Assembly: GCA_044226195.1 (NCBI GenBank)
Contig: JBGAHO010000004.1
Location: 67,947-131,946, forward strand
Length of the DNA stretch: 64,000 bases
Direction: 5' to 3'
From: RPQJ01 sp044226195
Lineage (GTDB): Bacteria > Pseudomonadota > Gammaproteobacteria > Steroidobacterales > Steroidobacteraceae
The notes below the pieces were generated by a model. The model was given only the letters and a program-made list of their open reading frames with translations. It was not told where the DNA came from and did not search any database. Numbering within the stretch: position 1 is the first letter of the stretch; every line of letters starts with the position of its first letter. A program made the translations under genes and the position numbers. Shown here one piece after another: positions 48,863-59,067 of the stretch.

Positions 48863-49954
48863 ATGCGTTCGACGTTCGTGACCCTGCGCTGGCTCGCGCT
48901 GGCCAGTCTCGCCCTGCTTGCGGCCTGCAGCACCCAGCCGTTCCGGCCCGGCGGCGTGCAGGTGCGTGACCAGTCGCGCTGGGTGCCGGTCGCCTGGGAA
49001 GCGCTGCCCGGCTGGAGCGACGATCGCGTGGCACAGGCGTGGCCCGCGCTGCTGCGCAGCTGCCAGCGGCCGGTGCCCGAGTGGGCCGGTGCGTGCGCCC
49101 GCGCACTGCAGGCCACGCCGCGCAACGAGTCGCAGGTTCGCGCGTGGTTCGCGCAGAACCTGCAGCCCTACCGCGTCGAATCGCTGGCCGGCAACGCACA
49201 GGGCTTCGCCACCGGCTACTACGAACCGCAGTTCGATGCGCGACGCCGCGCCGACGGCACGTTCAACGCGCCGCTCTACGCGCCGCCCGCCGATCTCGCC
49301 ACGCGCCGCCCGTGGTGGACGCGCCGCGAGATCGACACGCAACCCGCGGCACAAGCGTCGTTGCGTGGACGCGAGATCGCCTACCTCGCCGATCCGCTCG
49401 ACGCCCTCGCGCTGCACATCCAGGGCTCCGGCCGCCTGCGCATCCTCGAAGGCGATGGCACGGTGCGCAGCGCGCGCGTGTCCTACGCGGGCAGCAACGA
49501 CCAGCCGTACCGCTCGGTGGGGCGCTGGCTGATCGACCAGGGCGAACTGCCCGCGGCGCAGGCGTCGTGGCCGGCGATCCGCGACTGGGCCCGGCGCAAC
49601 CCGGCGCGCGTCGACGAGCTGCTGTGGTCGAACCCGCGCTACGTTTTCTTTCGCGAGGAGCCGGTCAGCGACCCGTCGCTCGGGCCGCGCGGCGCGCAAG
49701 GTGTCGCGCTGACGCCGGGCCGCTCGATCGCGGTGGACCCGAAAAACGTGCCCTACGGCACGCCCGTGTGGCTCGACACGACCGAGCCGTTGTCGAACCG
49801 TCCGCTGCGGCGGCTGGTCGTCGCGCAGGACACCGGCAGCGCGATCGTCGGGCCGGTGCGGGTGGACTACTTCTGGGGCTGGGACGGCACGGCGGCCGAC
49901 TCCGCCGGGCGGATGCGCCAGCCGCTGCGCATGTGGGTGCTCTGGCCGCGGTGA
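48863..49954 (+). CDS. mltA: Membrane-bound lytic murein transglycosylase A
   Basis: Cleaves peptidoglycan glycan strands to 1,6-anhydro products at the outer membrane. 363 residues, like E. coli MltA (365). Lipobox 'LLAAC' (Cys at about 22) makes it a lipoprotein. MltA and 3D domains are visible: 'ATGYYEPQFDARR', 'YLADPLDALALHIQGSGR' and the 3D motif 'VVAQDTGSAIVGPVRVDYFW', whose Asp is the catalytic acid. Its stop is 4 bases from the convergent PhzF gene. Confidence 0.94.
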   Translation: MRSTFVTLRWLALASLALLAACSTQPFRPGGVQVRDQSRWVPVAWEALPGWSDDRVAQAWPALLRSCQRPVPEWAGACARALQATPRNESQVRAWFAQNLQPYRVESLAGNAQGFATGYYEPQFDARRRADGTFNAPLYAPPADLATRRPWWTRREIDTQPAAQASLRGREIAYLADPLDALALHIQGSGRLRILEGDGTVRSARVSYAGSNDQPYRSVGRWLIDQGELPAAQASWPAIRDWARRNPARVDELLWSNPRYVFFREEPVSDPSLGPRGAQGVALTPGRSIAVDPKNVPYGTPVWLDTTEPLSNRPLRRLVVAQDTGSAIVGPVRVDYFWGWDGTAADSAGRMRQPLRMWVLWPR

Positions 49955-49958
49955 GCGC

Positions 49959-50819
49959 TCACCAGTTCAGGGTGCCCGTGACGACCGTCTGCGTGCGCCC
50001 GCCGATCCAGACCTCGCCGTCGTCGTCGACGCCGATCTCGACCACGCCGTCCCGGCCGACCTCGCGCCCCTGCGACGCCCGGAAGCGGCGCGCGGGCAGC
50101 GCATCCTGCGCGTGCAGCCAGGAGCCGATGGCCGCGTTGGCACTGCCGGTGACCGGGTCTTCCGGGATGCCGTCGGCCGGCACGAACGCCCGCACGACGA
50201 GACCGAAGTCGCCCGCAGCCTGCCGCGCATAGATCGCCACGCCGACGGCCCCGTCGGCACGATTGGCCGCGGCCATCGTCTCGAGGTCCGGCCGCAGGCC
50301 GCGCACCACCGACTCGTCGGCGAGTTCGACGCACCACCAGCGCGGTCCGTTGTCGATCAGCACGGGTCGCAGCCGGCCGAGCGGTGCGCCCCGCAGGGAG
50401 GCGAGCACCCGTGCCGCATCGCCGGCCCGCTCCACGCCGCGGGGGGCGCGGACGTGGATCGTGCGCACACCCTCGGTGACGTCGACGCGCAGCGGCAGGA
50501 GGCCGGCACCGCATTCCTGGACCAGTCGTCGGGTGTGACCCGGAACGAGTCCGGCTTCGAGCACGGCATGGGCCGTGCCCACGCTCGGGTGTCCGGCGAA
50601 GGGCAGTTCGCGTGCCGGCGTGAAGATCCGCAGGCGGTAGTCCGCTCCCGGCTGGGTGGGCGGCAGGATGAACGTGGTCTCCGACAGGTTCAGCCACGCC
50701 GCGATGCGCTGCATGGTCGCGGGATCGAGTCCGTCGGCGTCGAGCACGACACCGAGTGGATTGCCCTGGCCGGGGGCCGCGGAGAAGACGTCGAGTTCGA
50801 AGAATCGGCGCGTACCCAT
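49959..50819 (-). CDS. PhzF family isomerase/epimerase-like protein
   Basis: 286 residues with the duplicated diaminopimelate-epimerase-like fold. Opening 'FFELDVFSAAPGQGNPLGVV', catalytic glutamate in 'NLSETTFIL', 'ELPFAGHPSVGTAHAVL' and 'DPVTGSANAAIGSWL' are all standard. In phenazine producers PhzF isomerises a chorismate-derived intermediate, but most members lack phenazine genes and their substrate is unknown. Divergent from the alpha-2-macroglobulin gene. Confidence 0.92.
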   Translation of the reverse strand: MGTRRFFELDVFSAAPGQGNPLGVVLDADGLDPATMQRIAAWLNLSETTFILPPTQPGADYRLRIFTPARELPFAGHPSVGTAHAVLEAGLVPGHTRRLVQECGAGLLPLRVDVTEGVRTIHVRAPRGVERAGDAARVLASLRGAPLGRLRPVLIDNGPRWWCVELADESVVRGLRPDLETMAAANRADGAVGVAIYARQAAGDFGLVVRAFVPADGIPEDPVTGSANAAIGSWLHAQDALPARRFRASQGREVGRDGVVEIGVDDDGEVWIGGRTQTVVTGTLNW

Positions 50820-50910
50820 GGCACCAGTCTACCTGCCCGCGCGTTGCGCGCGTCACCGCGGAAGGCTCTTGATATGCTCGTCGGGCTCGCTTCGAGCATG
50901 GAGCTGGACC

Positions 50911-53900
50911 ATGGTCCCCGGACGCCCGCTTGCCCTGATCGCCGCGCTGGTTGCGCCGGCGCTGTTCGCTGCTGCCCCGAGTTCCCCCGCCCCGGCACCG
51001 GCCGCAGCGACACCCGTCGCCGCGAAGCCCGCCGCACCGGCCGCGGCGACGGTGGTGGCCTTCTCTCCGCAGGGCACGAACAAGGGCGTGCGCCAGGTGG
51101 TCGCGCGCTTCAGCGCGGACATGGTGGCGCTCGGGGATCCGCGCCTCGCCGATCCGTTCACGCTGAGCTGCAACGCGCCGGGCCAGGGGCGCTGGGTCGA
51201 CACGCGCAGCTGGGTCTACGACTTCAGCGCCGACCTGCCGGCCGGCCTGACCTGCTCGTTCCAGCTGAAGCGCGGACTGAAGACCGTCGCAGGCGCGCCG
51301 GTGACCGTGCCGAAGCCGTACACCTTCGACACGGGCGGCCCGTCGGTGCTCGCTTCGTTGCCGTACGAAGGCTCGGAGATGGTCGACGAGGAGCAGGCCT
51401 TCCTGCTGAAGCTCGATGCGCCCGCGACGGCCGAGTCGATTCGCGCCCACGCACGCTGCATCGTCGAGGGACTCGCCGAAGCCATGCCGGTGACGGTGAT
51501 CGAAGGCGCGGAACGCACCGCGCTGCTGGCGCAGCGTCGCCTGCTCGGCTACGCCTACTACCGCATCCTGTGGGCCGACGGCGAGCTCACCGATGCGCGC
51601 GTGCGCGACGATTCGCTCAAGGTCGCCGAGGCCCAGGTCGCGGTGGTGCGCTGCCAGCGCCGACTGCCGCCCGCGGCGGCCGTCGAACTCGTCTGGGGCA
51701 AGGGCATCGCGGCCGCGAGCGGCCTCGCCACCACGGACGAGCAGCGTCTCGCGTTCCGCGTGCGCCCCGATTTCACCGCGCGCATCGAGTGCACGCGCTC
51801 GAACCCGCAAGCCGGCTGCCTGCCCTTCAAGCCCATCGACGTGCGCTTCACCTCACCCGTGCCGCGCGAACTCGCGCTCGGACTGCGCCTCGTGGCCGGC
51901 AGCCAGACGCTTGCACCGGCAGCCAGCGGCAGCGACAAGACGCCGACGCTCGACGCCATCAGCTTCGCCGGGCCGTTCCCGCCATCGAGCACCGTTCGCG
52001 TGACGCTGCCGGACGGCCTGCGCGACGACGCTGGCCGCAGTCTCTCGAATGCGCAGCGCTTCCCGGTCGACGTGCGCGTCGACGAGTACCCGCCGCTCGC
52101 CAAGTTCTCCGGCACCTTCGGCATCCTCGAAGCACGCGAAGGCGGCGTGCTGCCGGTCACGCTGCGCAACCTCGACGAGCCCGCGTCCGGCGCGCCGGCG
52201 AAAATCCCGGCGCGGCGCGTGCGCGTCGGCGCCGATCCCGCGGCGGTGGCGGCGTGGCTGCGCCGCGTCGAGTCCGCCAGCGAGAGTCGCGGCGAATGGA
52301 TCAGCGATCCGAAGACCGGTCGCGGCCACTGGAAGGAACTGACGGGCTCGGAATCCGTCTTCACCGCGACCGACGGCGGGACGACCTTCGACGTCGCCAA
52401 GCCGCAGGGCGCACGCGAGTTCGAGGTGGTCGGCGTGCCGCTCGACGGGCCGGGCTTCTACGTGGTGGAACTCGCGAGCCAGCGCCTCGGCCGCAGCCTG
52501 CTCGGCACCGATCGTCCGCGCTACGTCGCGACGGCCGCGCTGGTCACCAATCTCGCCGTGCATTTCAAGTGGGGCCGCGAGTCGTCGGTGGTGTGGGTCA
52601 CGCGCCTCGACGACGGCAAGCCGGTGGCGAACGCCGCAGTCGCCGTCACCGGCGCGTGCGACGGCACGCTGCGCTGGAGCGGCACGACCGATCGCGACGG
52701 CATCGCGCGCATCGAGCAGTCGCTCGGCGAGCCCGCCTCCGGCAGCAGCTGCGATTACCAGCCGCAGCGTCCGCTGATCGCGTCGGCCCGTGTCGGCGAG
52801 GACTTCAGCTTCGCGCTGTCGTGGTGGACCGACGGCATCTCGCCGTACGACTTCGGCGTGCCGGTCGGTGGCCGCTACGATCTCCAGCTCTACAGCACCG
52901 TGCTCGATCGCGCGCTGTTCCGTCCAGGCGAGACGGTGTCGCTGAAGCACTACCTGCGCCAGCACGCGGGACAGGGGCTCGTGATCGAGCCGGGCCTGCC
53001 GGGCGAGCGCAAGGTCGTCATCTCGCACGACGGCAGCGACCAGCACTACGACTTCAGCCTGCGCTTCGACGCGACCGGCGTCGCCGAGCAGTCGTGGGCC
53101 ATCCCGGCCGGCGCGAAGACCGGCAGCTACCGGGTGGCCATCGCCGACGGCGACGGCACCATGAACACCACGGCGACGTTCAAGGTGGAGGACTTCCGCC
53201 TGCCGACCATGCGCGCGGACGTCAGCGGCCCCGGACGGCCGCAGGTGCAACCGAAGACGGTCCCGATCGACCTGCACGTCGCCTACCTGTCGGGCGGCGG
53301 CGCGGGCGGCCTGCCCGTCACGCTGCGCACCTACGTCGACGGCCAGTCGGTGTCGTTCCCGGGTTACGACGATTACAGCTTCAGCGGCGATCCGGTGAAG
53401 GAAGGCCTCGAAGTGCTCGGCAGCAGCGCGAGTGAAGACGACGAAGACGCCGTCGACGACTCGGGCGAGCCGGTCGCGCCGGACGCGACGCAGCCGAAGG
53501 TGCGCGTGATGCCACTCACGCTCGATGCCAGCGGCGCCCTGCGCGTCGACGTCGACTCGCTGCCGCAGGTCAACGGCCCGTCGACGCTCACGGCCGAGCT
53601 CGAGTATCCGGACTCGAACGGCGAGCGCCTGACGCAGACGGGTTACGTGCGCCTGCTGCCGTCGGCGGTCCACGTCGGCATCCGCACCGAAGGCTGGGCC
53701 GGGTCGGTCGAGCAACTGCGCTTCCGCGTCGTCGTGCTCGATCTCGACGGCAAGCCCGTGCCGAAGCAGGACGTGCGCGTCGCGCTGTACCAGTCCGAAC
53801 AGTATTCCTACCGCAGGCGCCTGATCGGTGGCTTCTATGCATACGAGAGCACGCGCAACACGCAGCGTCTGCCCGTCGCCTGCGACGGTCGCACGGATGC

Positions 53901-56736
53901 GCAGGGCGTGCTCAGTTGCCAGGTCGCGCCGGGCGTCTCCGGCCAGGTGATCCTGCGCGCCGAGGCCCGCGATGCGGCCGGTCGGATGGCCGGCGCGACG
54001 GCCACGTCGTGGGTCATGGGTGCGGACGACTGGTGGTTCGGCGGCACGACCGGCGACCGCATGGACGTGCTGCCCGAGCAGCAGGAATACGACGCGGGTC
54101 AGGTGGCGCGGGTGCAGGTGCGCATGCCGTTCCGCAAGGCGACGGCCCTCGTCACCGTCGAACGCGAAGGCGTGCTGCGCAGCTTCGTCACGACCCTGTC
54201 CGGCAAGGCGCCGGTGGTGAAGGTGCCGATCGCCACGAGCGATTCACCCAATGTGTTCATCTCGGTGCTGGCGGTGCGCGGGCGCATTCCAAAGCCCGAA
54301 GGCAAGAACGTCGACCGGGACAGCGCCGTCACCGCGCTCGTCGACCTCAACAAGCCGGCGTTCCGGCTCGGCAACACCTCGGTGCGCGTGGGCTGGAAGC
54401 CGCACCGGCTCGACGTCACGGTGGTGCCCGACCGCAAGACCTACGGCGTGCGCGAGCAGGCGCACCTGCAGGTGACCGTGAAGCGCGCCGACGGCACGCC
54501 GCTGCCGGCCGGCAGCGAGGTGGCGATCGCGGCGGTCGACGAGGCGCTGCTGCAACTCGCGCCGAACCCGAGCTGGGCACTGCTCGATGCGATGATGTCG
54601 CCGCGCGGGCTCGAGGTGTGGACCGCGACCGCGCAGATGCAGGTCGTCGGCAAGCGGCACTATGGCCGCAAGGCCGTGCCGCACGGCGGCGGCGGCGGAC
54701 GCGACCAGGCACGACGGTCGTTCGGCACGCTGCTGCTGTGGAAGGGGCGCGTGACGCTCGATGCCAACGGCGTGGCGAACGTCACGGTGCCGCTCAACGA
54801 CTCGCTGTCGTCGTTCCGCATCGTCGCGGTCGCGAGCTCGGGCGCGCAGCAGTTCGGCACCGGCAGCGCGACCATCAACACCACGCAGGACCTCATCCTG
54901 CTGTCGGGCCTGCCCGCGCTGGTGCGCGAGGGTGACCGCTACCTCGCCACGTTCACGGCACGCAACACCTCGCAGCAGGCGCAGCGCGCCGTGCTCGAAG
55001 CGAAGCTGACGCCGGCCGGCGCGGCGCTCGATACGCGCGAACTGACGCTCGCGCCGGGCGAGGCGCGCGACGTGGCGTGGACGGTGGTCGCGCCGGTGGG
55101 GGCCAGCCAGCTCACCTGGGACGTGCGCCTGCGCAAGCCGGACGGCACGACCGGCGATCACCTGCAGGTCTCGCAGCAGGTCGTGCCGGCGTATCCGGTG
55201 CGCACCTACCAGGCGACGATCACGCAGCTCACGGCCCCTTGGGCGATCCCCGTGGAGCGACCGGCCGATGCCGTGCCGGGCCGCGGCGGCATCGAAGTGT
55301 CGGTGCAGGCGAAGCTCGCGGAGAACCTCGACGGCGTGCGCGAGTACATGTCGTACTACCCGTACCGCTGCATCGAGCAGAACGTGTCGCGCGCGATCGC
55401 GCTCGGCAGCCGCGCGGACTGGGATGCGTGGATGCAGCGCCTGCCCGCCTACATGGACGGCGCCGGCCTGCTCAAGTACTTCGCGACGGACCTGCTGCCG
55501 GGCGAGGACGGCCTCACGGCCTACGTGCTCAGCATCTCGGATGCGAGCGGCTGGCCGATTCCCGAAGCCTCGCGCGCCCGCCTGCTCGATGGCCTGACCG
55601 CCTTCGTCCGCGGCAACATCACGCGCGATTCCGCGCTGCCGACCGCCGACCTCACGGTGCGCAAGCTCGCGGCCATCGCGGCGCTCGCGCGCCACGGCAA
55701 GGCCGAGTCGGGCATGCTCGACAGCCTGCAGCTCACGCCGAACCTGTGGCCGACCTCGGCCGTGCTCGACTGGATCGACGTGCTGCGGCGCCTGCCCGGC
55801 GTCCGCAACAAGGAGGAGCGACTCGCCGAGGCCCAGAACATCCTGCGCTCGCGCCTGATGTTCAACGGCACGACGATGACGTTCTCGACCGAGCGTCGCG
55901 ACGCGCTGTGGTGGCTGATGGTCTCGACGGACTCGAACGCGGCCCGCCTGCTGCTCGGCGCGGTGGACGATGCGGCGTGGACCGGCGACATGCCGCGCCT
56001 CGTGCGCGGCCTGCTCGGGCGCCAGCAGCGCGGCCACTGGAACACGACGGTCGCGAACGCGTGGGGCACGCTCGCGATGCAGCGCTTCTCGGCGAAGTTC
56101 GAATCGACGCCGGTGACCGGCCGCACGGGCGTCGCGCTGGGGGCCATGAAGAAGGAGTTCGCGTGGCCGCTGCAGGAGGCGGCGCACGACGTGTCCCTGC
56201 CCTGGCCCGCGCAACGCACCAACCTCGGCGTCGCCCACGTGGGCACGGGCCGGCCGTGGGTGCTGGTGAAGGCCAATGCCGCGCTGCCGCTCAAGGCGCC
56301 GCTCGCGAGCGGGTTCACGCTCACGCGCACGATCGAGCCCGTCGAGCAGGCGCAACCCGGACGCTACAGCCGCGGTGACGTGATCCGCGTGAAGCTGAAG
56401 ATCGACTCGCAATCCGATGCGACCTGGGTGGTCGTCGACGACCCGGTGCCGGCCGGCGCGACGGTGCTCGGCACCGGGCTCGGCGGCCAGTCGCAGCGGC
56501 TCACGCAGACCGAGCGGCGCAGCGGCTACGCCTGGCCGGCGTTCGAGGAACGGCGCTTCGAGGCGTTCCGTGCGTACTACCGGTTCGTGCCGAAGGGCGT
56601 GTTCACGGTCGAGTACACGCTGCGGCTCAACAACCCGGGCACGTTCCAGTTGCCGGCGACGCGCGTCGAGGCGATGTACGCGCCCGAGACGTTCGGCGAG
56701 CGGCCGAACCCGCCGCTGACCATCGAGGCGCCGTGA
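50911..56736 (+). CDS. Bacterial alpha-2-macroglobulin-like protein (YfhM type, with thioester)
   Basis: 1941 residues. A long N-terminal signal (about 1-24, no lipobox) and an Ala/Pro linker precede many MG (beta-sandwich) domains. The thioester motif C1487-I-E-Q1490 ('YPYRCIEQNVSRAIA') is present; bacterial homologues use the thioester to trap attacking proteases. It lies in a complement-like terpenoid-toroid helical domain after about residue 1440. pbpC follows 7 bases after the stop, the usual A2M-PBP1C pair of periplasmic defence/cell-wall repair. Start ATG 50911; a large in-frame upstream extension was rejected as it overlaps the PhzF gene. Confidence 0.93.
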   Translation: MVPGRPLALIAALVAPALFAAAPSSPAPAPAAATPVAAKPAAPAAATVVAFSPQGTNKGVRQVVARFSADMVALGDPRLADPFTLSCNAPGQGRWVDTRSWVYDFSADLPAGLTCSFQLKRGLKTVAGAPVTVPKPYTFDTGGPSVLASLPYEGSEMVDEEQAFLLKLDAPATAESIRAHARCIVEGLAEAMPVTVIEGAERTALLAQRRLLGYAYYRILWADGELTDARVRDDSLKVAEAQVAVVRCQRRLPPAAAVELVWGKGIAAASGLATTDEQRLAFRVRPDFTARIECTRSNPQAGCLPFKPIDVRFTSPVPRELALGLRLVAGSQTLAPAASGSDKTPTLDAISFAGPFPPSSTVRVTLPDGLRDDAGRSLSNAQRFPVDVRVDEYPPLAKFSGTFGILEAREGGVLPVTLRNLDEPASGAPAKIPARRVRVGADPAAVAAWLRRVESASESRGEWISDPKTGRGHWKELTGSESVFTATDGGTTFDVAKPQGAREFEVVGVPLDGPGFYVVELASQRLGRSLLGTDRPRYVATAALVTNLAVHFKWGRESSVVWVTRLDDGKPVANAAVAVTGACDGTLRWSGTTDRDGIARIEQSLGEPASGSSCDYQPQRPLIASARVGEDFSFALSWWTDGISPYDFGVPVGGRYDLQLYSTVLDRALFRPGETVSLKHYLRQHAGQGLVIEPGLPGERKVVISHDGSDQHYDFSLRFDATGVAEQSWAIPAGAKTGSYRVAIADGDGTMNTTATFKVEDFRLPTMRADVSGPGRPQVQPKTVPIDLHVAYLSGGGAGGLPVTLRTYVDGQSVSFPGYDDYSFSGDPVKEGLEVLGSSASEDDEDAVDDSGEPVAPDATQPKVRVMPLTLDASGALRVDVDSLPQVNGPSTLTAELEYPDSNGERLTQTGYVRLLPSAVHVGIRTEGWAGSVEQLRFRVVVLDLDGKPVPKQDVRVALYQSEQYSYRRRLIGGFYAYESTRNTQRLPVACDGRTDAQGVLSCQVAPGVSGQVILRAEARDAAGRMAGATATSWVMGADDWWFGGTTGDRMDVLPEQQEYDAGQVARVQVRMPFRKATALVTVEREGVLRSFVTTLSGKAPVVKVPIATSDSPNVFISVLAVRGRIPKPEGKNVDRDSAVTALVDLNKPAFRLGNTSVRVGWKPHRLDVTVVPDRKTYGVREQAHLQVTVKRADGTPLPAGSEVAIAAVDEALLQLAPNPSWALLDAMMSPRGLEVWTATAQMQVVGKRHYGRKAVPHGGGGGRDQARRSFGTLLLWKGRVTLDANGVANVTVPLNDSLSSFRIVAVASSGAQQFGTGSATINTTQDLILLSGLPALVREGDRYLATFTARNTSQQAQRAVLEAKLTPAGAALDTRELTLAPGEARDVAWTVVAPVGASQLTWDVRLRKPDGTTGDHLQVSQQVVPAYPVRTYQATITQLTAPWAIPVERPADAVPGRGGIEVSVQAKLAENLDGVREYMSYYPYRCIEQNVSRAIALGSRADWDAWMQRLPAYMDGAGLLKYFATDLLPGEDGLTAYVLSISDASGWPIPEASRARLLDGLTAFVRGNITRDSALPTADLTVRKLAAIAALARHGKAESGMLDSLQLTPNLWPTSAVLDWIDVLRRLPGVRNKEERLAEAQNILRSRLMFNGTTMTFSTERRDALWWLMVSTDSNAARLLLGAVDDAAWTGDMPRLVRGLLGRQQRGHWNTTVANAWGTLAMQRFSAKFESTPVTGRTGVALGAMKKEFAWPLQEAAHDVSLPWPAQRTNLGVAHVGTGRPWVLVKANAALPLKAPLASGFTLTRTIEPVEQAQPGRYSRGDVIRVKLKIDSQSDATWVVVDDPVPAGATVLGTGLGGQSQRLTQTERRSGYAWPAFEERRFEAFRAYYRFVPKGVFTVEYTLRLNNPGTFQLPATRVEAMYAPETFGERPNPPLTIEAP

Positions 56737-56743
56737 CCGCGCC

Positions 56744-58864
56744 ATGGCGCGGCTGACGGCACGGCGCGCGGCGGTCGCGCTGGTCGCGGCCGCGCTGCTG
56801 CCGGTTGCGTGGTTCTGCTGGCCGGTCGGCGTGCCGGACTACTCGGCCGTGCGCGCCGGCTGGCAGCCCTCCGAGGCGTGGCTGCTCGATCGGCACGGCG
56901 AGGTGCTGGACCAGGAGCGCCTCGACTTCCGCGTCCGTCGCTACGACTGGGTGACGCTCGACGAGGTGTCGCCCGCGCTCGTCGACGCCGTCATCGCCGG
57001 CGAGGACCGGCGCTTCCACGAACACCACGGTGTCGACTGGCGGGGCGTGCTCGCGGCCGCGCGCGACACGCTGCTGCGCCATCGCCGTCGCGGCGCCAGC
57101 ACGATCACCATGCAGGTGGTGCAACTGCTGCCGCAGACCCGTGCCTCGGACGGCCCCGACGCGTGGCGCAAGCTGAACCAGATGCGAGCGGCGCGCAGCC
57201 TCGAGGCGCACTGGACCAAGGCGCAGATCCTCGAGGCCTATCTCAACCTGCTCGGCTATCGCGGCGAGTTGCAGGGCATCGGCGCGGCCACGGCAGTGTT
57301 GGCCGGCAAGGCGCCCTCGGGCCTCGACCTCGCGGAGAGCATCGTCCTGGCGGCGTTGCTGCCGGCGCCCCGCGCCGACCTCGAGCGCGTCGCCGATCGT
57401 GCCTGCGCCCGCCAGGTGGCGATGCATGCGGACGTGAGCTGCGACCGGCTGCGCGCGACGACCCGTGAGCTCCTGTCACGCACCCGACCGCCGCTCGCGG
57501 CGCCGCGTCTCGCGCCGCAGCTCGCGCGCCTGATGCTGCACCGGCCCGGCGAGCGCGTCGCGAGCACGCTCGATGCGCGCATCCAGTCGCTCGCGACGAC
57601 GATCCTCGCGCGCCAGCTCGAGTCCATCGCGGAGCGCAACGTGCGCGACGGCGCGGTGCTGGTGGCCGACACCCACAGCGGCGAGGTGCTCGCGTACGTG
57701 GCGTCGGCGGGCCCGGCATCGTCGGCGTCCGAGGTCGACGGTGTGCGTGCGCACCGCCAGGCGGGCTCGACCCTGAAGCCGTTCCTGTACGAACTCGCGC
57801 TCGAGCGCGGTTACCTGACGGCCGCGTCGCTGCTCGACGACTCGCCCGTCAACCTCGATACCGCCAGCGGCCTGTACATCCCGCAGAATTACGACCGTGA
57901 CTTCAAGGGTCGCGTGAGCGTGCGGACCGCGCTCGGCAATTCGCTGAACGTGCCGGCCGTGCGCGCGCTCGTGCTGACCGGCGTCGACGCGTTTCGCGAG
58001 CGGCTGTTCGACCTCGGATACGCGGCCATCTCGCGCGACGGCGACTACTATGGATTCTCGCTCGCGCTCGGCTCCGCCGAAGTCAGCCTGTGGGAACAGG
58101 CGCAGGCCTATCGCACGCTCGCGCGCGGCGGCCGCTACGCCCCGCTGCGCCTGCGACGCGACGCGCCGGTGCCCGCCGATCGTGTGCTGCTGGCTGCGCC
58201 GGCCAGCTTCGTCGTCGCCGACATCCTGGCGGATCGCGCGGCGCGCGTGCTGACCTTCGGCCCGGACAGCAGCCTCAACACGTCCTACTGGAGCGCGGTG
58301 AAGACGGGCACCAGCAAGGACATGCGCGACAACTGGTGCATCGGCTTCAGCAGCCGCTACCTCGTCGCCGCGTGGGTCGGCAACTTCGAGGGCGACTCGA
58401 TGCACGAGGTGAGCGGCGTGACCGGCGCGGCGCCGGTCTGGTCCGCGCTGATGGACGAGCTGCACCGCGACCGGGCGGGCGCGACGCCATCGCCGCCACC
58501 AGGCGTGGTGGCGACCGAGGTCACGTTCACGCCGGCCGTGGAGGCACCGCGGCGCGAGTGGTTCGTGGCCGGCACGCAGAATGCGCAGGTGCAGGGCCTG
58601 CCCTCGACGGCAGCGATCGCGCGCATCGAAAGCCCTGCGAACGGCACGGTGATCGCGCTGGACCCGGACATTCCGCCGCGTGCGCAGCGCGTGCCCCTGC
58701 GCATGCGCGGCGCGGTGGCCGGCCTGCGCGTGCGACTCGACGCGGACGATCTCGGCGACGCGGCGACCGCGATTCTGTGGTCACCGCGTCCGGGCTATCA
58801 CCGGCTCGCGCTGGAAGACGGCCAGGGCCGCACGGTCGACCAGATTCATTTCACCGTGCGCTGA
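56744..58864 (+). CDS. pbpC: Penicillin-binding protein 1C
   Basis: 706 residues. N-terminal membrane anchor (about 8-27), transglycosylase domain (about 55-250) with catalytic E87 in 'AGEDRRFHEHHG' and 'GASTITMQVVQLL', then a transpeptidase domain (about 300-560) with S342 in 'AGSTLKPFLYELAL', SLN in 'GNSLNVPAVRAL' and KTGTS in 'AVKTGTSKDMRDNW'. A C-terminal BiPBP-C domain (about 600-700) is typical of PBP1C. Coupled to the alpha-2-macroglobulin gene. Its end overlaps the DUF3079 gene by 19 bases. Confidence 0.94.
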   Translation: MARLTARRAAVALVAAALLPVAWFCWPVGVPDYSAVRAGWQPSEAWLLDRHGEVLDQERLDFRVRRYDWVTLDEVSPALVDAVIAGEDRRFHEHHGVDWRGVLAAARDTLLRHRRRGASTITMQVVQLLPQTRASDGPDAWRKLNQMRAARSLEAHWTKAQILEAYLNLLGYRGELQGIGAATAVLAGKAPSGLDLAESIVLAALLPAPRADLERVADRACARQVAMHADVSCDRLRATTRELLSRTRPPLAAPRLAPQLARLMLHRPGERVASTLDARIQSLATTILARQLESIAERNVRDGAVLVADTHSGEVLAYVASAGPASSASEVDGVRAHRQAGSTLKPFLYELALERGYLTAASLLDDSPVNLDTASGLYIPQNYDRDFKGRVSVRTALGNSLNVPAVRALVLTGVDAFRERLFDLGYAAISRDGDYYGFSLALGSAEVSLWEQAQAYRTLARGGRYAPLRLRRDAPVPADRVLLAAPASFVVADILADRAARVLTFGPDSSLNTSYWSAVKTGTSKDMRDNWCIGFSSRYLVAAWVGNFEGDSMHEVSGVTGAAPVWSALMDELHRDRAGATPSPPPGVVATEVTFTPAVEAPRREWFVAGTQNAQVQGLPSTAAIARIESPANGTVIALDPDIPPRAQRVPLRMRGAVAGLRVRLDADDLGDAATAILWSPRPGYHRLALEDGQGRTVDQIHFTVR

Positions 58865-59067
58865 GGCGGCCGCGACACGGGCAGTTCCGGGAACGGCGCG
58901 AGGTCGCCGACCTCGGGCCAGTCGGGCCCGAAGATCTCGACCGGATGCTGCGCGCGGTCGGTGCCGTTGCCGCAGGCCATGTCGTCGGCCGCGCAGAACT
59001 TGTCGCAGCCCCAGCACACTCGCTCGGGATGGCCGGGCCGCAAGGGCAGCTTGCGCGGCGTGTTCAC
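58846..59067 (-). CDS. DUF3079 family small cysteine-rich protein
   Basis: 73 residues: 'RKLPLRPGHPERVCWGCDKF' then 'CAADDMACGNGTDRAQHPVE'. The C-x-x-C-x3-C plus later C and H residues probably bind zinc. Function unknown. GTG start at 59067, 4 bases overlapping the upstream gene's TGA, with GAGG about 7 bases before. Third gene of the MarR-type operon. Confidence 0.85.
   Translation of the reverse strand: MNTPRKLPLRPGHPERVCWGCDKFCAADDMACGNGTDRAQHPVEIFGPDWPEVGDLAPFPELPVSRPPQRTVK

Noticed and set aside
53436..56745. 833-codon antisense frame opposite the alpha-2-macroglobulin gene
   Set aside because: Overlaps a gene with a clear thioester and MG domains; the antisense frame has shadow composition.
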